From assembly GCA_010015655.1 (NCBI GenBank), contig ML976656.1, positions 2,051,351-2,115,350 on the forward strand: a DNA stretch of 64,000 nucleotides. The letters are read 5' to 3'. This document shows positions 1 through 10,798 of this stretch, one piece after another. Position numbers and translations under genes: made by a program. The notes under the pieces were generated by a model. That model worked only from the letters and a program-made list of their open reading frames with translations. It was not told the DNA's origin and searched no databases. The stretch's first letter is position 1; each line of letters starts with the position of its first letter. The DNA comes from Bimuria novae-zelandiae CBS 107.79. Lineage: Eukaryota > Ascomycota > Dothideomycetes > Pleosporales > Didymosphaeriaceae.

Positions 1-512
1 CGGCAGTGCAAGTGTCTCGTTTGGCGGCCCTGTAGGCTGTGTAGGCGGTGGGGTACCTAGGCATACAGGCTTCGGTTGCTGCGTGCCATCGCCCTCGCGG
101 GCTTTAAGTGTAGGTTTACGGTTACGTTTAGCGCGTTTAAATAGCGTGTTAGCTACCTTAGCTACGCGTTTAGCTAAGATAAGAGGTATTAAAAATTATT
201 TATAAATAGATAAATTATACTAAATAACGCGTATGTTGTGTATGCTAGTAGGCTGCGTAGTAGTAATAATAGTTTAGCTAAGAAAGTACGTAATTAAGTT
301 TAGAAGAAAGGCTTAGCAGGCTATAGCTAAGTATAGCTTAAACACAGAATTATTTCCACTACTATAGAGGTAAAAAATAGTTCTTACTCTAAAATTTAAT
401 TTTAAGTACAAAATATCAATTAAGTTTTAATATATTAATTAATATTTTTATAGGATATTAAAATTGAATTGAAAATAGCAGCTGAAGTATTAAATTAATT
501 AAATATTGAATT
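1..512 (-). other. AT-rich repeat remnant at window edge
   Basis: Bases 1-110 have normal GC and the rest falls to strongly AT-rich sequence of RIP type. On the minus strand a frame is open from about 215 down to the window edge. It is basic (Lys/Arg-rich) and then Pro/Thr-rich. I cannot name it; it could be the tail of a transposon protein or of a host gene. Further left in this block stops accumulate in every frame. Confidence 0.4.
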
Positions 513-1586
513 TCAATCAATATCAATCAATATATTGAAACATGATTGATTGTTGGCATCTCTGGTGGTAGGATTTGGCAGTTCCTCCGAGGGGCTCGCA
601 TCAGGAAGGAGAGAAAGACTCGGGGTGAGGCCGCATGGTGTCGGCGGCGGGGTCGGGGCTGCAATCTCTTTGTCGACGGGAGGTCGACCGTGCGGAGGTG
701 ATGGACTCGCGCCGTCCACGTCCATGAGCATGAGCTCGTCAGCGGTATCCGTTGTGTATACCCCGTAGGACTCAGCAGCTTGTTGCACACCCACTGTCAC
801 TGCCCCCTGTTTCCCAGGTCCTTTCCGTGGAAGCGGTTTCAGCAGTGGCGCTCTTGCCATGCTTCGATTCTTGTCCTGGTACCACTGCGGTATGTCGGCT
901 AGCCCGATCTCCTTCAGTTTCTCCGGCGGAGGCATCTCGTGCTTGTACCAGCATCTTTTGGTCGTGTGGATGCAGTTGCCTGTCTTGACCCAGTGCCGAC
1001 AGTATTCCCTTTCTTTTGGGGCTGCAGTGTTGGGTTTGGTGGGTGATGGCTTGGTGTACCCGACTCGTCGTACGTCTTTGGTGTAAATGTCTGCCATGCT
1101 GTCGGTGAGGGATTTGATGTTAGTTCTGCATTCGCGGTTTAAGACGGCGGGTGCGGTGGTCTTCTTCTCGGTGGAGATTGCTTCGTTAGGGATTGTGAAA
1201 ACTTCCTTTGCGATCCCTTCTTTGCCCAATGCCTCCGTAGCAAGCTCGACCGGTGTCATTCTCGCGATAGCGACTGCCTTCGAAAACCCATCCTTCATGC
1301 CCACTGTTACATTTGATAATGTTCTACCGCGTGTAGAGGTCACCGGAGTGAGGAGAAGCGGGCTCAGCAATGGCAGCGGGAACGGGATCTCCGGCGTCTC
1401 GCCAATGAACTTCCATCCTCCTTCGGAAAGCTGGCGGTGTTCCATGTTCCGTGGGAAATCTTTAAGTTGAAAAGGAAGCTGATCAGCAGGAATGAGAGGT
1501 ACTATGGCGTTTCCGTGTGTGCGGTGAATGTAGTACCGGATACTAGGGTCTAGCCGACCAGCGGACGGCGCTTGAGTGGTAGCCAT
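513..1586 (-). CDS. CCCH-type zinc-finger protein
   Basis: The protein has 357 residues if it starts at the ATG at 1586. The open frame reaches 1640 but begins there with GTG, so the internal ATG followed by ATTQAPSAG is preferred. A single C3H1 zinc finger lies at residues C196, C205, C212 and H216 (C-x8-C-x6-C-x3-H), ending in WYKHEMP. Such fingers usually bind RNA, and proteins with this one short finger are common and uncharacterised in Dothideomycetes. The C-terminal third is Pro/Ser/Thr-rich and probably disordered. The last residues run into the AT-rich block, so the native C-terminus may have been altered by the neighbouring repeat. No intron is needed. The family call is fairly sure; the function is unknown. 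Confidence 0.75.
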   Translation of the reverse strand: MATTQAPSAGRLDPSIRYYIHRTHGNAIVPLIPADQLPFQLKDFPRNMEHRQLSEGGWKFIGETPEIPFPLPLLSPLLLTPVTSTRGRTLSNVTVGMKDGFSKAVAIARMTPVELATEALGKEGIAKEVFTIPNEAISTEKKTTAPAVLNRECRTNIKSLTDSMADIYTKDVRRVGYTKPSPTKPNTAAPKEREYCRHWVKTGNCIHTTKRCWYKHEMPPPEKLKEIGLADIPQWYQDKNRSMARAPLLKPLPRKGPGKQGAVTVGVQQAAESYGVYTTDTADELMLMDVDGASPSPPHGRPPVDKEIAAPTPPPTPCGLTPSLSLLPDASPSEELPNPTTRDANNQSCFNILIDID

Positions 1587-2407
1587 TTGAGCTGTATCCT
1601 GGGGTAGCGAATATGCAATAACTATAGCTACCGGCCTCACTTTGAAAGCTATAAGGAATTCAGAGATGAAATCACGTAGATAAGTTCATATAGTGGGTGA
1701 AACTGTGTGAGGTTGTCAAACCTAAAACCCTTTGCTGTTTGGCACAACAGGTGAAAACGTTCGATATATATAGTGTCTAAACTAGTATTTCTCATAGTTT
1801 TGGGAGTCAAACTGCTTCATTGCGCTTTCAGCCAGACTTCGACATTGTACTGGTCTAAAGCACGCCAAAATGTGTGCTGATTCCTGTACGTTTTGCTCCT
1901 GCGCAATCAGCGGACAAAGTAGTCACTTGATGGGATAACATTAGAAAACACCGCTTCAGGCCTGACAATGGAGAGATTCTGATGATACAGCAACGACACA
2001 TCGTTTTTGATAACGTGCGTTGTTGGACGATACTGATCGGAGCTGTCCAATCCAAGATCCACAAGCTGAGGGGGGTTTAGTCGTTAGCACCAGCTATCCT
2101 GACATCGAACACCTATTGTTGCCTAAGATAACTTGTAATGAAGCGAGATGGAGGTTGCAGCTGTATGGTTGATGCCTAAACAGGTCCGGATCTTGAAGCG
2201 CTAATGGTTGACTAGTGTCAGCGCTTTGCCTTCTTTCGGCTAGTAGTCGATCAATGCACGTGTTTTCGCGTGCTCAATTCAGACGCGGGGCAATCGTGTC
2301 AGAACATCCTCCTGTAGAAAATGACGAGCATGATTTTGGGATGAGTGAGTAGGCCAGGTATCTCTTGGTGCGCTGTCATGTTTCCACGGCATCACCAATG
2401 GCCTGCT
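1587..2407. other. Intergenic, no gene seen
   Basis: About 0.8 kb between two divergently transcribed genes, so it should hold both promoters. Only short unconvincing ORFs are present. No repeat or tRNA was recognised. Confidence 0.5.
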
Positions 2408-2415
2408 TATAAAAG
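2408..2415 (+). promoter_or_regulatory. TATA box
   Basis: TATAAAAG lies 36-43 bases upstream of the ATG at 2451, a typical distance for a fungal promoter with a short leader. No other site near it was recognised. Confidence 0.5.
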
Positions 2416-2450
2416 GATCTAAACGCAAAGCACTCACCGTGGCTGCAACT

Positions 2451-3095
2451 ATGTCCGAAACCAGCACTTCCGACATCCTTCTCTTCGTCAATTCTTCTGA
2501 AGCCGATTACAAAGTTATAAATCGGTTCCTCCTCGACGCGAGCACCCCCGATGCAGGGCCAGGTGCAGATTACACATGGCATGTCGCGCTGCAGCGAAAC
2601 CCTACATTCTTCGCAGATGAGCCGGAAACAACACAGCCAGGCTCTGACGGCCTGGATGGAATAGACTTCGACAATCCCTGGGCGGGGGCCTCCATCTCCG
2701 AAATAGAAGCATTTGCGTTCCAGGCCCAAATCTGCGTTCGAAGCGGCCTGATCCTGATTCTCGACGACAAGGGAGTAGAGGACGAGATAGTCATTGTAGC
2801 GGAGAGGGCTGTTGTCTATGAAGATGGTGAAGGAACTGTGGAGGAGAGACAGAGAGTACTGGATGAGTTCAAGAAGGTACGTGTTCCAAGGCTTGACGTA
2901 GTAAACGTGGCAATGAATCTGTGGGTTGCGAATATGGGGTTTGAAGAGTTCACTACTTCGTTCTCGGAGGGTACGTTCAGAGGAGGTTGGTACGAGTATC
3001 GGGCTGAGTCGATGTCGCGTGAGACTAAGAGGGCAGAGAAGAGAAGGGAGAGAGAGCCATTGTTCAAGCAATTGCAAGAGCAGGGTCTCGTTTGA
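2451..3095 (+). CDS. Conserved hypothetical protein, DUF6924-like
   Basis: A protein of 214 residues. The frame is open from GTG at 2439, but the first ATG is at 2451, just after a TATA box. The middle carries a short basic/hydrophobic core followed by NLWVANMGFEEF and FRGG. From memory this resembles the conserved 'N-L-x-x-A-N-M-x-F-E-E-F' block of the DUF6924 family found in fungi and actinobacteria. The function of that family is not known. The C-terminus is highly charged (Lys/Arg/Glu), probably helical. There is no signal peptide or membrane segment, so it is likely cytosolic or nuclear. It is intronless and transcribed away from the CCCH gene. The coding call is good; the family name is moderate. 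Confidence 0.7.
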   Translation: MSETSTSDILLFVNSSEADYKVINRFLLDASTPDAGPGADYTWHVALQRNPTFFADEPETTQPGSDGLDGIDFDNPWAGASISEIEAFAFQAQICVRSGLILILDDKGVEDEIVIVAERAVVYEDGEGTVEERQRVLDEFKKVRVPRLDVVNVAMNLWVANMGFEEFTTSFSEGTFRGGWYEYRAESMSRETKRAEKRREREPLFKQLQEQGLV

Positions 3096-3578
3096 CTCCG
3101 AAGCTGGAGGACAGTTGCAATTGTGCCTAGACTCATGGTCTAAGATGGCGCAAATATCTAATTTGAGCCACCGGCAGAAGGAGTGCAGGTTTAAACGTCA
3201 CCACGTGCTCCAGTGCATCTTCCGAGATCGCGCCGCGACCAGGATTTTGGGAACTACCAATAGCCCTGTTGATATTACCCCACCAATCATTTTGCCTGTC
3301 GTCAAATCTGCCGAGATTTTCAGCCTCACATCCGAACATTTTCCCGGGAGTTATGACCTCGTCACGACCACTGCAAATACACCAATCGATGACGCAGCAG
3401 AAGGCGAAACCGCTACGAAAAGTGGACCGCGGAGCGGAACCAGTGCTGAAGACGGAGATGGCACCGGTCCCCAACCCCACCATCCCACCTGCAAGTTTGC
3501 CCCGCGTCGCATTCTAAAGTCCTTCCCCAACACTCAAAAATATTTTTATCCTACCAAACTACTCATTCACACATCAAA
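3096..3578. other. Intergenic, no gene seen
   Basis: Some 480 bases between two co-directional genes, presumably the 3' end of one and the promoter of the aldo-keto reductase. Frames open here are extensions of the upstream gene in other frames and lack support. Confidence 0.45.
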
Positions 3579-4666
3579 ATGTCTCTCGGAAGAACCGTAA
3601 AGCTCAACACTGGCGCCTCTATCCCGTGAGTATTCAGAGAAGCACCATGCGAATACGTCGCTAATCAAAGTTGCACAGTCAACTGGGATTTGGCACATGG
3701 CAAGCCGAGGCTGGTCAGGTCGAGGCTGCCGTCTTCGAGGCCCTCAAGGCTGGTTACAAGCACATTGATCTCGCCAAGGTCTATGGAAACCAGAAGGAAA
3801 TCGCCCAGGCTTTCAAGAAGGCTTTCGAGGAGATTCCGGGGCTCAAGCGCGAGGACCTTTTCATCGTGTCCAAGCTCTGGAACTCACAGCATCGCCCCGA
3901 GCACGTCGCTGAAGCTCTGGACGACTGCCTAGCTGAGCTTGGTCTCAACTACCTTGACCTCTACCTTGTTCACTTCCCTGTTGCTTTCGACGAGCGCGGC
4001 GATGTCCACCAGAACCTTTTCCCGCTGCAGGGTGACGACGTGAAGATCCTTGATGACGTTTCGATTGTAGACACATGGAAGGCGATGACGAAGCTACCCA
4101 AGGAGAAGGCCCGCGCCGTGGGAGTCTCTAATCACACCAGGGAGCACCTCCAGGCGCTGATTGACGGTACTGGCGTAACACCTGCTGCCAATCAGATCGA
4201 GCGTCACCCGCGTCTCCTCCAGCCAGAGCTTATCAAGTACTGCGCGGAGAAGGGCATTCACATCACCGAGTACTCTGTAAGTTCTCTCCACACGCCGGAC
4301 CCGCATTGCCCAAGCTAACAGCCCTAGGCCTTTGGCAACAACATGCTCGGCGAGCCCCTTCTTGTCCAGCACGACGTCGTCAAGGAGGTTGCGAAGAAGA
4401 ACAACGCCACACCAGCGCAGGTCATCCTCGCGTGGGCTCAGGTTGGCGGCCACTCCGTCATCCCCAAGTCCGTCACCCCGTCACGCATCCAGGAGAACTT
4501 CAAGGAGATCGAGCTGTCCAAGGAGGACTTCGAGAAGATTGAGAGCATCGGCAAGAAGGAGCCGCGCCGCTTCAACATCCCCTACATTGCCAACAAGCCA
4601 AGGTGGCCGATCAACATCTTCAACGAGCCCGAGGAGAAGGAGGCGCCGCACAAGGTCATCGTCTAG
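3579..4666 (+). CDS. Aldo-keto reductase
   Basis: A 327-residue NAD(P)H-dependent oxidoreductase of the AKR superfamily with a TIM-barrel fold, reducing aldehydes, ketones or sugars in the cytosol. Three exons: 3579-3625, 3679-4276 and 4328-4666; both introns are GT-AG, 53 and 51 bp, and the frames join cleanly. Exon 1 supplies [16 protein letters not shown], the usual first strand of the barrel. The catalytic tetrad is complete: D46, Y51, K81 and H114 (in LYLVHFP). The cofactor-binding block [14 protein letters not shown] is present near the C-terminus, where the Lys and Arg favour NADPH. The length matches the family. The sequence is closest in style to fungal glycerol dehydrogenase/xylose reductase-like AKRs, but the substrate cannot be fixed. 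No cluster partners are evident. Confidence 0.93.
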
Positions 4667-5067
4667 ATTTGAGCCTACGCTGTGGCGGTGTGCTCGTCTG
4701 GGATGATATAAAATTATAATAGAACAATGAAATACATGAAATAAGCACTCGTCGGTCCGTATCTAATGCCTTGTAAGATGTGTTCATGAAACGAAAACCG
4801 TGAGATTGCTTTCGCTACCAAGTGAAAACGGCTTATCCATTACCAACCGCTTATCAACTCACTTAACGAAAGGGTAGTGTCCACCTATCAACCTTGTTCT
4901 AGCTTCTGGTTGAAACCGAGTAGACAAACGGCCTCACCCGCACTGACCTGGAGAATTTAACTCGCCCAGCACAGCGTTGCCGTATCAACACACGACTGTA
5001 CAGCGACCCCGTTCCAAATTCTCAGATACAAACCCTCGCACTCCCAAACACAGCCCTTCTTCACACA
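4667..5067. other. Intergenic, no gene seen
   Basis: About 400 bases. It begins with an AT-rich stretch (near 4700-4740) that may hold the polyadenylation signal of the reductase; the remainder is the likely promoter of the next gene. Confidence 0.4.
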
Positions 5068-5914
5068 ATGGCCCCGCTCACCGAAGAAAACCTCTGGCGC
5101 TTAACTCAATACTGGAAACAGCGCGAGACGGGCGACGATGCCAACTCCGGACCTGCCAACAACTCTGTGGTGCAAAATCGTACGGCCGCAGCCGCGCCCG
5201 GTTATGGCGATGATAAGCAGCATGTCAACGGGGAAGCAGCTCGTGACTCAGGCAACGCGCGTCCCACCGCCGTCCAACGGAGCTCAGCATGGGAGAAGAA
5301 AGAATTGCAAGCCGACACCGACGCCAGCTTCAAAGCGAAGTCGGCTCCGTACACGAGGCACTACCACACGCCGCAGCGCCCTGGCTTGCGCGAAAATATT
5401 GATAAGTCGAGTCAGCAGGCGCGGAAGACGGAGCGGCGGATGATGGTGCAGTGGAATGGGGAGGATAGGGTGTTTACACGGGTATGAATCCCCTTGCCTC
5501 TCACTACCTCCTTTCACAAGGGCGGTCGTCTGTATAAGAACGTAGTTTTCAGGAAACTTTGGGATGACGAGGGCTAACGTGGGACAGACTGAAAAGACAG
5601 CCGCCCTGAAGCATTTCGGTAAGAACTTCAAGCTCAATACGCCCGTGGCGGTGGATCTGCGTTCGATGCTGGGAAAAGATATGCCCCAGCACGAGGGCAA
5701 CGGGGAGAAGCCGGATGCCATAAACGAATCCGATAGTAGCGAGGTCAAAGCGAAGGTCATCAAGGACTTTCAGGATCGAATGAAGACTGGACAAACGACT
5801 CAGGCGGAGGACGAACGTGTGGGCAAAGACAAGGCTGAGTGGATACAGCGCTTCAAGGAGGTGCTGGAGCTTGGGCCTCGAGCGCAAGAGGGGGAGAATG
5901 AGACGGACGAGTGA
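5068..5914 (+). CDS. Hypothetical charged protein (two exons)
   Basis: The model has exons 5068-5481 and 5588-5914 joined by a 106-bp GT-AG intron (GTATGA donor, GGGACAG acceptor). This gives 246 residues in one frame. An earlier acceptor at about 5550 would hit a stop at once, so 5587 is chosen. The protein is hydrophilic and rich in Lys, Glu, Gln and Asp, with no signal peptide, membrane segment or recognised domain. The stretch KHFGKNFKLNTPVAVDLRSM after the intron looks the most conserved-like part, followed by acidic and helical segments. I do not recognise a family. Cytosolic or nuclear location is inferred from composition only. Confidence 0.65.
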
Positions 5915-6523
5915 AAGGCTGGGTGAGCTGCACCGAAATACAAGGACCGCGACTCACAGGGCTAATATGATGTACTTGGTTAGAGGGAGCCTTGAATGAA
6001 TACAGCGGGGGGGGGGGACTCTCGAGAGGATTAATAACGTGGTAATATCTGTTGGACGCAATAGCTTCGGCGTACATGTAGGATTTTGCGGCCCGCTTGG
6101 CTTGTAGCAAAACAACCATACGAGACTAACGGATGTTATGTTATGTTATTTGAAAGGAGCTGAATGCTGAGGTGTTCAGTAATGTGGTGATTTGAGATTG
6201 CGGTCCCTCTGAGGGGTGGTATTTTACACCGGAATTGGAGACAGGCGCTTCTAAACACCAAGGGGATCAGTCCCAGCTCTGACCGTCGGAAGACACCCGC
6301 TATATACTTTAGGAAAGATGCAGCATGCCGAATAGCCCAAATTGAACCAAACAAATAGGAGAATGCAGAACTGCGCCGCCCATATGCCATGCTGAAACGA
6401 ATTCTAATCCGCCTCCCATCTACACGTCCACTCTGTTCATTCTCGAGCTCCAAAATCCTCGAATACCCTATTCCTCCGCAATGTTGAAACTAAGCAAGCC
6501 TTCCACCAACCTTCTCTTCCTGG
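5915..6523. other. Intergenic with simple repeats
   Basis: About 600 bases between two convergent genes. It holds a poly-G run near 6006-6017 and three copies of TTATG-type repeats near 6133-6150. A 105-codon minus-strand frame at 6136-6453 has no recognisable features and is not called. Confidence 0.4.
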
Positions 6524-7214
6524 TCATCCCCCGCCCTGTCCAACATCCACAATCATCAACCCCTGCGTCCTCCTCCCGCCTCCCCTCCCAAACACAAAGC
6601 CCACCTCCCCCGGCGTCGCCCTCGCATAAACGCACTTTTGCGTATCCCAGCCAATCTTCTGGCTCTGCAGCATCTGCAGGACGGTTTGGAAGTGCTTTTC
6701 ATGAGCGGAGAGATCCATGTCGTAGAGCAGGATGATGTTGCGGTGCGCTGTGGCGAAACTCTCTGACATGCCGGGACTTGCATAACAAAGTTAGTGTCAG
6801 GAAGGTAAGTAGTGTCCAACATCAGACGAAGACGTACTAGAAGGAAATCGTATCAAGAAGCACGGGCCACAGCATGTGCGGAAGATGTGCATGTATCCTA
6901 GAGTAGAACCGCGCGCCCGTGATAGCACGATTCAAGTCCGGTGTTGGAAATAAAATCTTGCCGTTCTCAGGGCACTCGCTTGGAAAGCTACTCTCACCTT
7001 ATTTTAGCCTCGACACCTTCTCGGTATGTGAGACGGAGGGAAGGGGGTGCGCTCACGTGAACCCGCTTCCGTCGATGCTAGTATACGGCGACGGCGACGG
7101 CGACGGCGCCGTTGCGGCACTGCTTGGCGACGTGGTGCTACTCCCGGGCGAAGCGGCGCTCCCGCTCGGCGACGCATAGCTTCCAGGCGTCGAATACTCC
7201 CACCAACCGGACAT
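6524..7214 (-). CDS. Hypothetical protein reconstructed from three exons
   Basis: No single frame covers this gene. Exons 7214-7057, 6978-6838 and 6776-6524 join in frame across GT-AG introns of 78 and 61 bp (donors GTGAGC and GTACGT), giving 183 residues. The first exon encodes a Ser/Pro/Thr-rich N-terminus starting MSGWWEY. The second gives ENGKILFPTPDLNRAITGA and a hydrophobic stretch around HMLWPVLLD. The third continues with HRNIILLYDMDLSAHEKHF and ends in a Gly-rich tail. Codon choice and clean phase at both junctions argue that it is real. I know no function. It converges on the upstream neighbour and diverges from the next gene. Confidence 0.65.
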
Positions 7215-7772
7215 GTTTACGGCCCGGTGCAAAAAGCGCTCTTCGTTTCATAGAGGGGGTTCAGGGTGAGGGGTAGCCTTGAAGTTGGGTTGGACGGCCA
7301 AGATATCGGCAATGGCGGCCGTCGGTCATCTCGTGGGAGTGCGGTGGTGCCTAAAAAGTGAGCGCTCGCATCCTGCAATTCGGCTATCCGGCGCCTCCGC
7401 CGTTTCAGCACTGTCCTCGGCTACCCGTTCGAGGGGCTATAACAGGTGACGCTCCGCACGCCAGTGCAGCGAGGAGACGCGTGTGTTGGAATTGTGCATG
7501 TAGTGGTATGTATGCATTCACAAGTGTTGCGCAGCTGTGGGGCTCACTCGCAAACGTCGTTTATACCTGATGGCGTTAGAAGCATGCACCGACGTCAATC
7601 GTCCCACGCGTCGCTGTCTGACGTCACTCGCACCCGAAGCTTGAATTCACATGGGACGCGTCTACTTAAGCATGGAGTTGATGCGCTATCTCTTTTGCAC
7701 CCCGCTATAATTACACTAGACCCTTTTCCCAAACAAGATCATAATACATAATACCTTGATATTGAATCCAAC
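7215..7772. other. Intergenic, divergent promoter region
   Basis: About 560 bases between two divergently transcribed genes. Only short frames are present; no repeat or RNA gene was recognised. Confidence 0.4.
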
Positions 7773-8314
7773 ATGCCGGACAAGGACAGCGAGAACCAAG
7801 AACACATTCCCGTGAACCAGGAGAAGGAGGAGGAGCAAGAGGAAAACAAGGGCTCGGGCGGTCTTCTCTCACCGATTGGTGACCCACTAGGTACGTCCGC
7901 TTTGCTTTCAGAATGAAGCCCTGGATTGAGCTTTCCTCCACCCTCCGCTTCCTCCCTCCTACCCCCCCTCCTTCTCTTCCTCCATCCCAACTCCATCCTC
8001 ACGCCTCTCATCCCATCCCCAACCCCCCTAACATCCACCCAGGCAAAGCCCTCAACACCGGCCTCCGCCCCCTCGGCGCGCCCCTCGAAAAAGTCACCGG
8101 CCCCCTCGGCGACGCCCTAGGCGGCGGCACCCGCGGCGTCCTCGGACCCCTTCTCGGCACCAAAGAAGAGCGCAGTGAACTGCTCGGCGGAAAAAACGTG
8201 GATAGCTACAGCAAGCCCGAGAAGATTGCGGGCAAGGAGCAGACGGGGGATAATCCGTTGGGGTTGGATCAGACGGGGAGGTGGGGGTTTGATGATGACG
8301 AGGAGAAGAAATGA
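7773..8314 (+). CDS. Small Gly/Leu-repeat hypothetical protein
   Basis: Exons 7773-7890 and 8043-8314 join across a 152-bp pyrimidine-rich GT-AG intron to give 129 residues. The N-terminus is very acidic (Glu/Gln). The centre repeats short Gly-Pro-Leu-Gly units such as GLLSPIGDPLGKAL, RPLGAPLEKVTGPLG and GVLGPLLG. The C-terminus is charged and ends in DDDEEKK. An acceptor at 7912 would give an immediate stop, so the later one is used. There is no signal peptide or membrane helix. Small proteins of this make-up are common in filamentous ascomycetes without known function. Role unknown. Confidence 0.65.
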
Positions 8315-8519
8315 GGGAGCAGATGTACGAACGACATGCGTGATGAGGGAGAGGGGCCATGTTGATTACGAATAATGAGGAAACGATAAGATTACGATTG
8401 ATGTATGCTACGAATTTGCTCGTGGTCGACCAAGTTGATGATTGCTTGCAATTGCACGAGACGAACTGGGTATACCCGCCAACGCCCGCAACGCCAGCGC
8501 TGCTTAAGCCGTAAAGGCA

Positions 8520-10280
8520 TCAAAACATCTCATCCAATCCACTTTCATCCAGCGCGCTCCTCCCCCTCGCCCTTTCCCTCTGCTCCCTAAACGTATCGTC
8601 AAATCTCGCCATACTACTCATCCCCCCCACAGTCTCCACATACTCTTCCTCCCCACCTCCCTCACTCGCGCTCCCCGCACTACTCCTCCCACCCCGTCGC
8701 AGCGGCGGCACCGGCGTCCTCCCCGTCAAGATATCATACAAACTATCATCGCTCTCATTGCCCTCCTGGCCGTCAATCCGCAGAATCTGGTCTTTGCCCT
8801 CGGGCCACACGAGCACGTACCCCTGCTGATGGCCTACGACGAGTGCTGGTTTCTTCTCCGCGCCCGTGTCGAGCCATTTCGCTGTCCATTTTGCGGGTGC
8901 GGAACCCGCTGGTCTGGCGATACTGTCTGCGAGGGAGAGGATAGTCGGCGGACCGGGGTCTGCGTCGGACGGACCCCCTGAATTAGACTTCGATCTTGAT
9001 TGAGAGAACGTGTGTGCAGTGTAGAGGTAGAATGTCGAACTTTCATGGCTCGTTTGGATGAGGAGGTGTGAGGGGTGTGTTGGGTGCCAGGAGAGTTTTA
9101 CAAGCGGGGAGTGCAGTATGAGAATCGTTATGGGCGTGAGGCTGCGGAGGTCCCAGATCCAGACTGTCGTTGGTGTCGAGTCGTCTCTTGTCGCACACAG
9201 TGTCCCGTCTTTGTTGAACGCCATGATGCTGATGCCCTGCTTCATGGGTCCGCTGTCGTTTTTCTCTGCGGGCGCTTTCGGCGGCGTGACGGGCTGCTGT
9301 GTGAGTGCGAAGCTCCTCCGCCCTCGTGCATCGACTTGCTCCGTGTACACGGATGCACTGGGCACGCATATCTGCGCTGTATGATCCAGGAACACGACGG
9401 GAGCGAACGTCCTCGTGGACAAGATCCGGACGCGACGATCCCATCCACCGACCGTCAGCCACTCGTTCCCCGACACCCACTCCACCGTCTTGATACCCAG
9501 CCCCTCAATGCCCCAATCATTCAGCTCATCCGACGGTTCGCGAGATATCGTCCGGTAAAGGTGTCCATCCGCCGTGTATATGCACAACCTATACCCCACG
9601 CTCGCCGCATCCCATACAGCCAACCACCTCCCATCGCGACTCCACCTCATCCCCTGCGCATCCTGCGTCGCCAGCTCCACCCTCCTAAGCACAGCATACG
9701 ACCTCGGCGCCAACAACATCAGCACATCCACGCCCGCACTCCGACACAGCAGCGCCAGCACACCTTCCCCTCTCCCCCCAGGCCGATACCCCCACCCCCT
9801 CCCGCAAAACTTCGGATCTCTGACCTCCACCGCCCGCCCCGTCCGCAAGCACCACACGCACACCCGACTCGCAAAGTCGCTCCAAACGAGCACTTCCTCC
9901 TCGTCCGCGCCAAACTCTACATGCACGTTCTTCCCCATGCCTCCGGAGCCGTTGCTTATGACGGCGCTCCACTTGTCGTCGCGCAGATCGAAGACGCGCG
10001 TGGCATCGTCGTCGGCGACGAGGACGCGGTGCGCACGGGGAGACGGCGTTGCGGCTGAGGACGACGGGGACGGGGACGGGGACGGGGATGGGGACGGGGA
10101 CGCCGGCGACCATGCTATGCGCGAGGTGCGCACATCGTGCGACGATGGCAACGGAATGTTGCGGACGAGCTCGAAGGTAGCGAGGGAGCGGATTTGGAGG
10201 CGCGCGCCGGCGAGGCAGGCGATGTGCGAGGCGGTCGGGGATGGGACGGAAAGGGACGTCGCTGCCTTTATATAAGCCAT
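8520..10280 (-). CDS. WRAP73/Wdr8-like WD-repeat protein
   Basis: A 586-residue intronless protein matching the WRAP73 (Wdr8) family in order and motifs. N-terminal WD-like blades are followed by GIKTVEWVSGNEWLTVGGWD and RRVRILSTRTF, then AFNKDGTLCATRDDSTPTTV and WIWDLRSLTPI, all in the places expected for the family. In fission yeast Wdr8 works with Msd1 and kinesin-14 Pkl1 to anchor microtubule minus ends at the spindle pole body; in animals WRAP73 is centrosomal. A low-complexity Ser-Pro run near residues 60-75 comes from a GACGGG-type DNA repeat. The C-terminal 80 residues are charged and end in DESGLDEMF. The start ATG at 10280 is the first in frame. The ortholog call is good. Confidence 0.85.
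   Translation of the reverse strand: MAYIKAATSLSVPSPTASHIACLAGARLQIRSLATFELVRNIPLPSSHDVRTSRIAWSPASPSPSPSPSPSPSSSAATPSPRAHRVLVADDDATRVFDLRDDKWSAVISNGSGGMGKNVHVEFGADEEEVLVWSDFASRVCVWCLRTGRAVEVRDPKFCGRGWGYRPGGRGEGVLALLCRSAGVDVLMLLAPRSYAVLRRVELATQDAQGMRWSRDGRWLAVWDAASVGYRLCIYTADGHLYRTISREPSDELNDWGIEGLGIKTVEWVSGNEWLTVGGWDRRVRILSTRTFAPVVFLDHTAQICVPSASVYTEQVDARGRRSFALTQQPVTPPKAPAEKNDSGPMKQGISIMAFNKDGTLCATRDDSTPTTVWIWDLRSLTPITILILHSPLVKLSWHPTHPSHLLIQTSHESSTFYLYTAHTFSQSRSKSNSGGPSDADPGPPTILSLADSIARPAGSAPAKWTAKWLDTGAEKKPALVVGHQQGYVLVWPEGKDQILRIDGQEGNESDDSLYDILTGRTPVPPLRRGGRSSAGSASEGGGEEEYVETVGGMSSMARFDDTFREQRERARGRSALDESGLDEMF
10063..10102 (+). repeat. GACGGG hexanucleotide microsatellite
   Basis: About six and a half units of GACGGG with one GATGGG variant inside the WRAP73-like gene, encoding a Ser-Pro run. 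The unit keeps the reading frame, so length changes would only alter the linker. Confidence 0.85.
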
Positions 10281-10798
10281 CGCACGCCAATAGTGGGGAG
10301 ATTAGGTATGTACCCTTGTACTGCGGAGAGACGTCTATGGTGTTCATTTGTGAAGATTATATGGTTTTTTTTATGGCATAATGTGAATCTGATGTGGTCG
10401 TGTGTTGACGGGGTGAACAAATGCACGAAGGCCAGCCAATCAGGTGTGGAATGCGCCGCCCACTTCCGAGACCGTTCCGAGTCCTTTATCTCCCAACTTT
10501 TGAACATGCGATCAAGTTAAGATCCTCCGCGGCGTAAACATCCTACTCTGCACAAACCTGTATACAGTATAAACGTGCTTCCATATGTGAGATCAGAGCA
10601 AGAAGGGTATTGATATATCGCAAGAAAGATATCTACTCTTGAGTTTCCTCATGCGCGTTTTAACCACTCCCACATTTCTTCATCATCCAAACCTGAACAT
10701 CCAAACATGATTTACCAAGGAAATTGTCGTATCCAACCATGCGTTCCAAACATCGCTCAAGTGCCGTCATTGCAAATTTTCATTTAGAGAGCCAAAGT
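10281..10798. other. Intergenic, no gene seen
   Basis: About 520 bases upstream of the WRAP73-like gene and downstream of the Gln-rich gene. Moderately AT-rich, without recognised features. Confidence 0.4.

Noticed and set aside
513..1640. GTG at 1640 as start of the CCCH gene
   Set aside because: Nuclear fungal genes start at ATG; the first in-frame ATG is at 1586.
2376..3077. 233-codon minus-strand ORF
   Set aside because: Lies over the DUF6924-like gene on the opposite strand, which has a TATA box and family motif.
9075..10058. 327-codon plus-strand ORF
   Set aside because: Antisense shadow of the WRAP73-like gene; no recognisable protein features.
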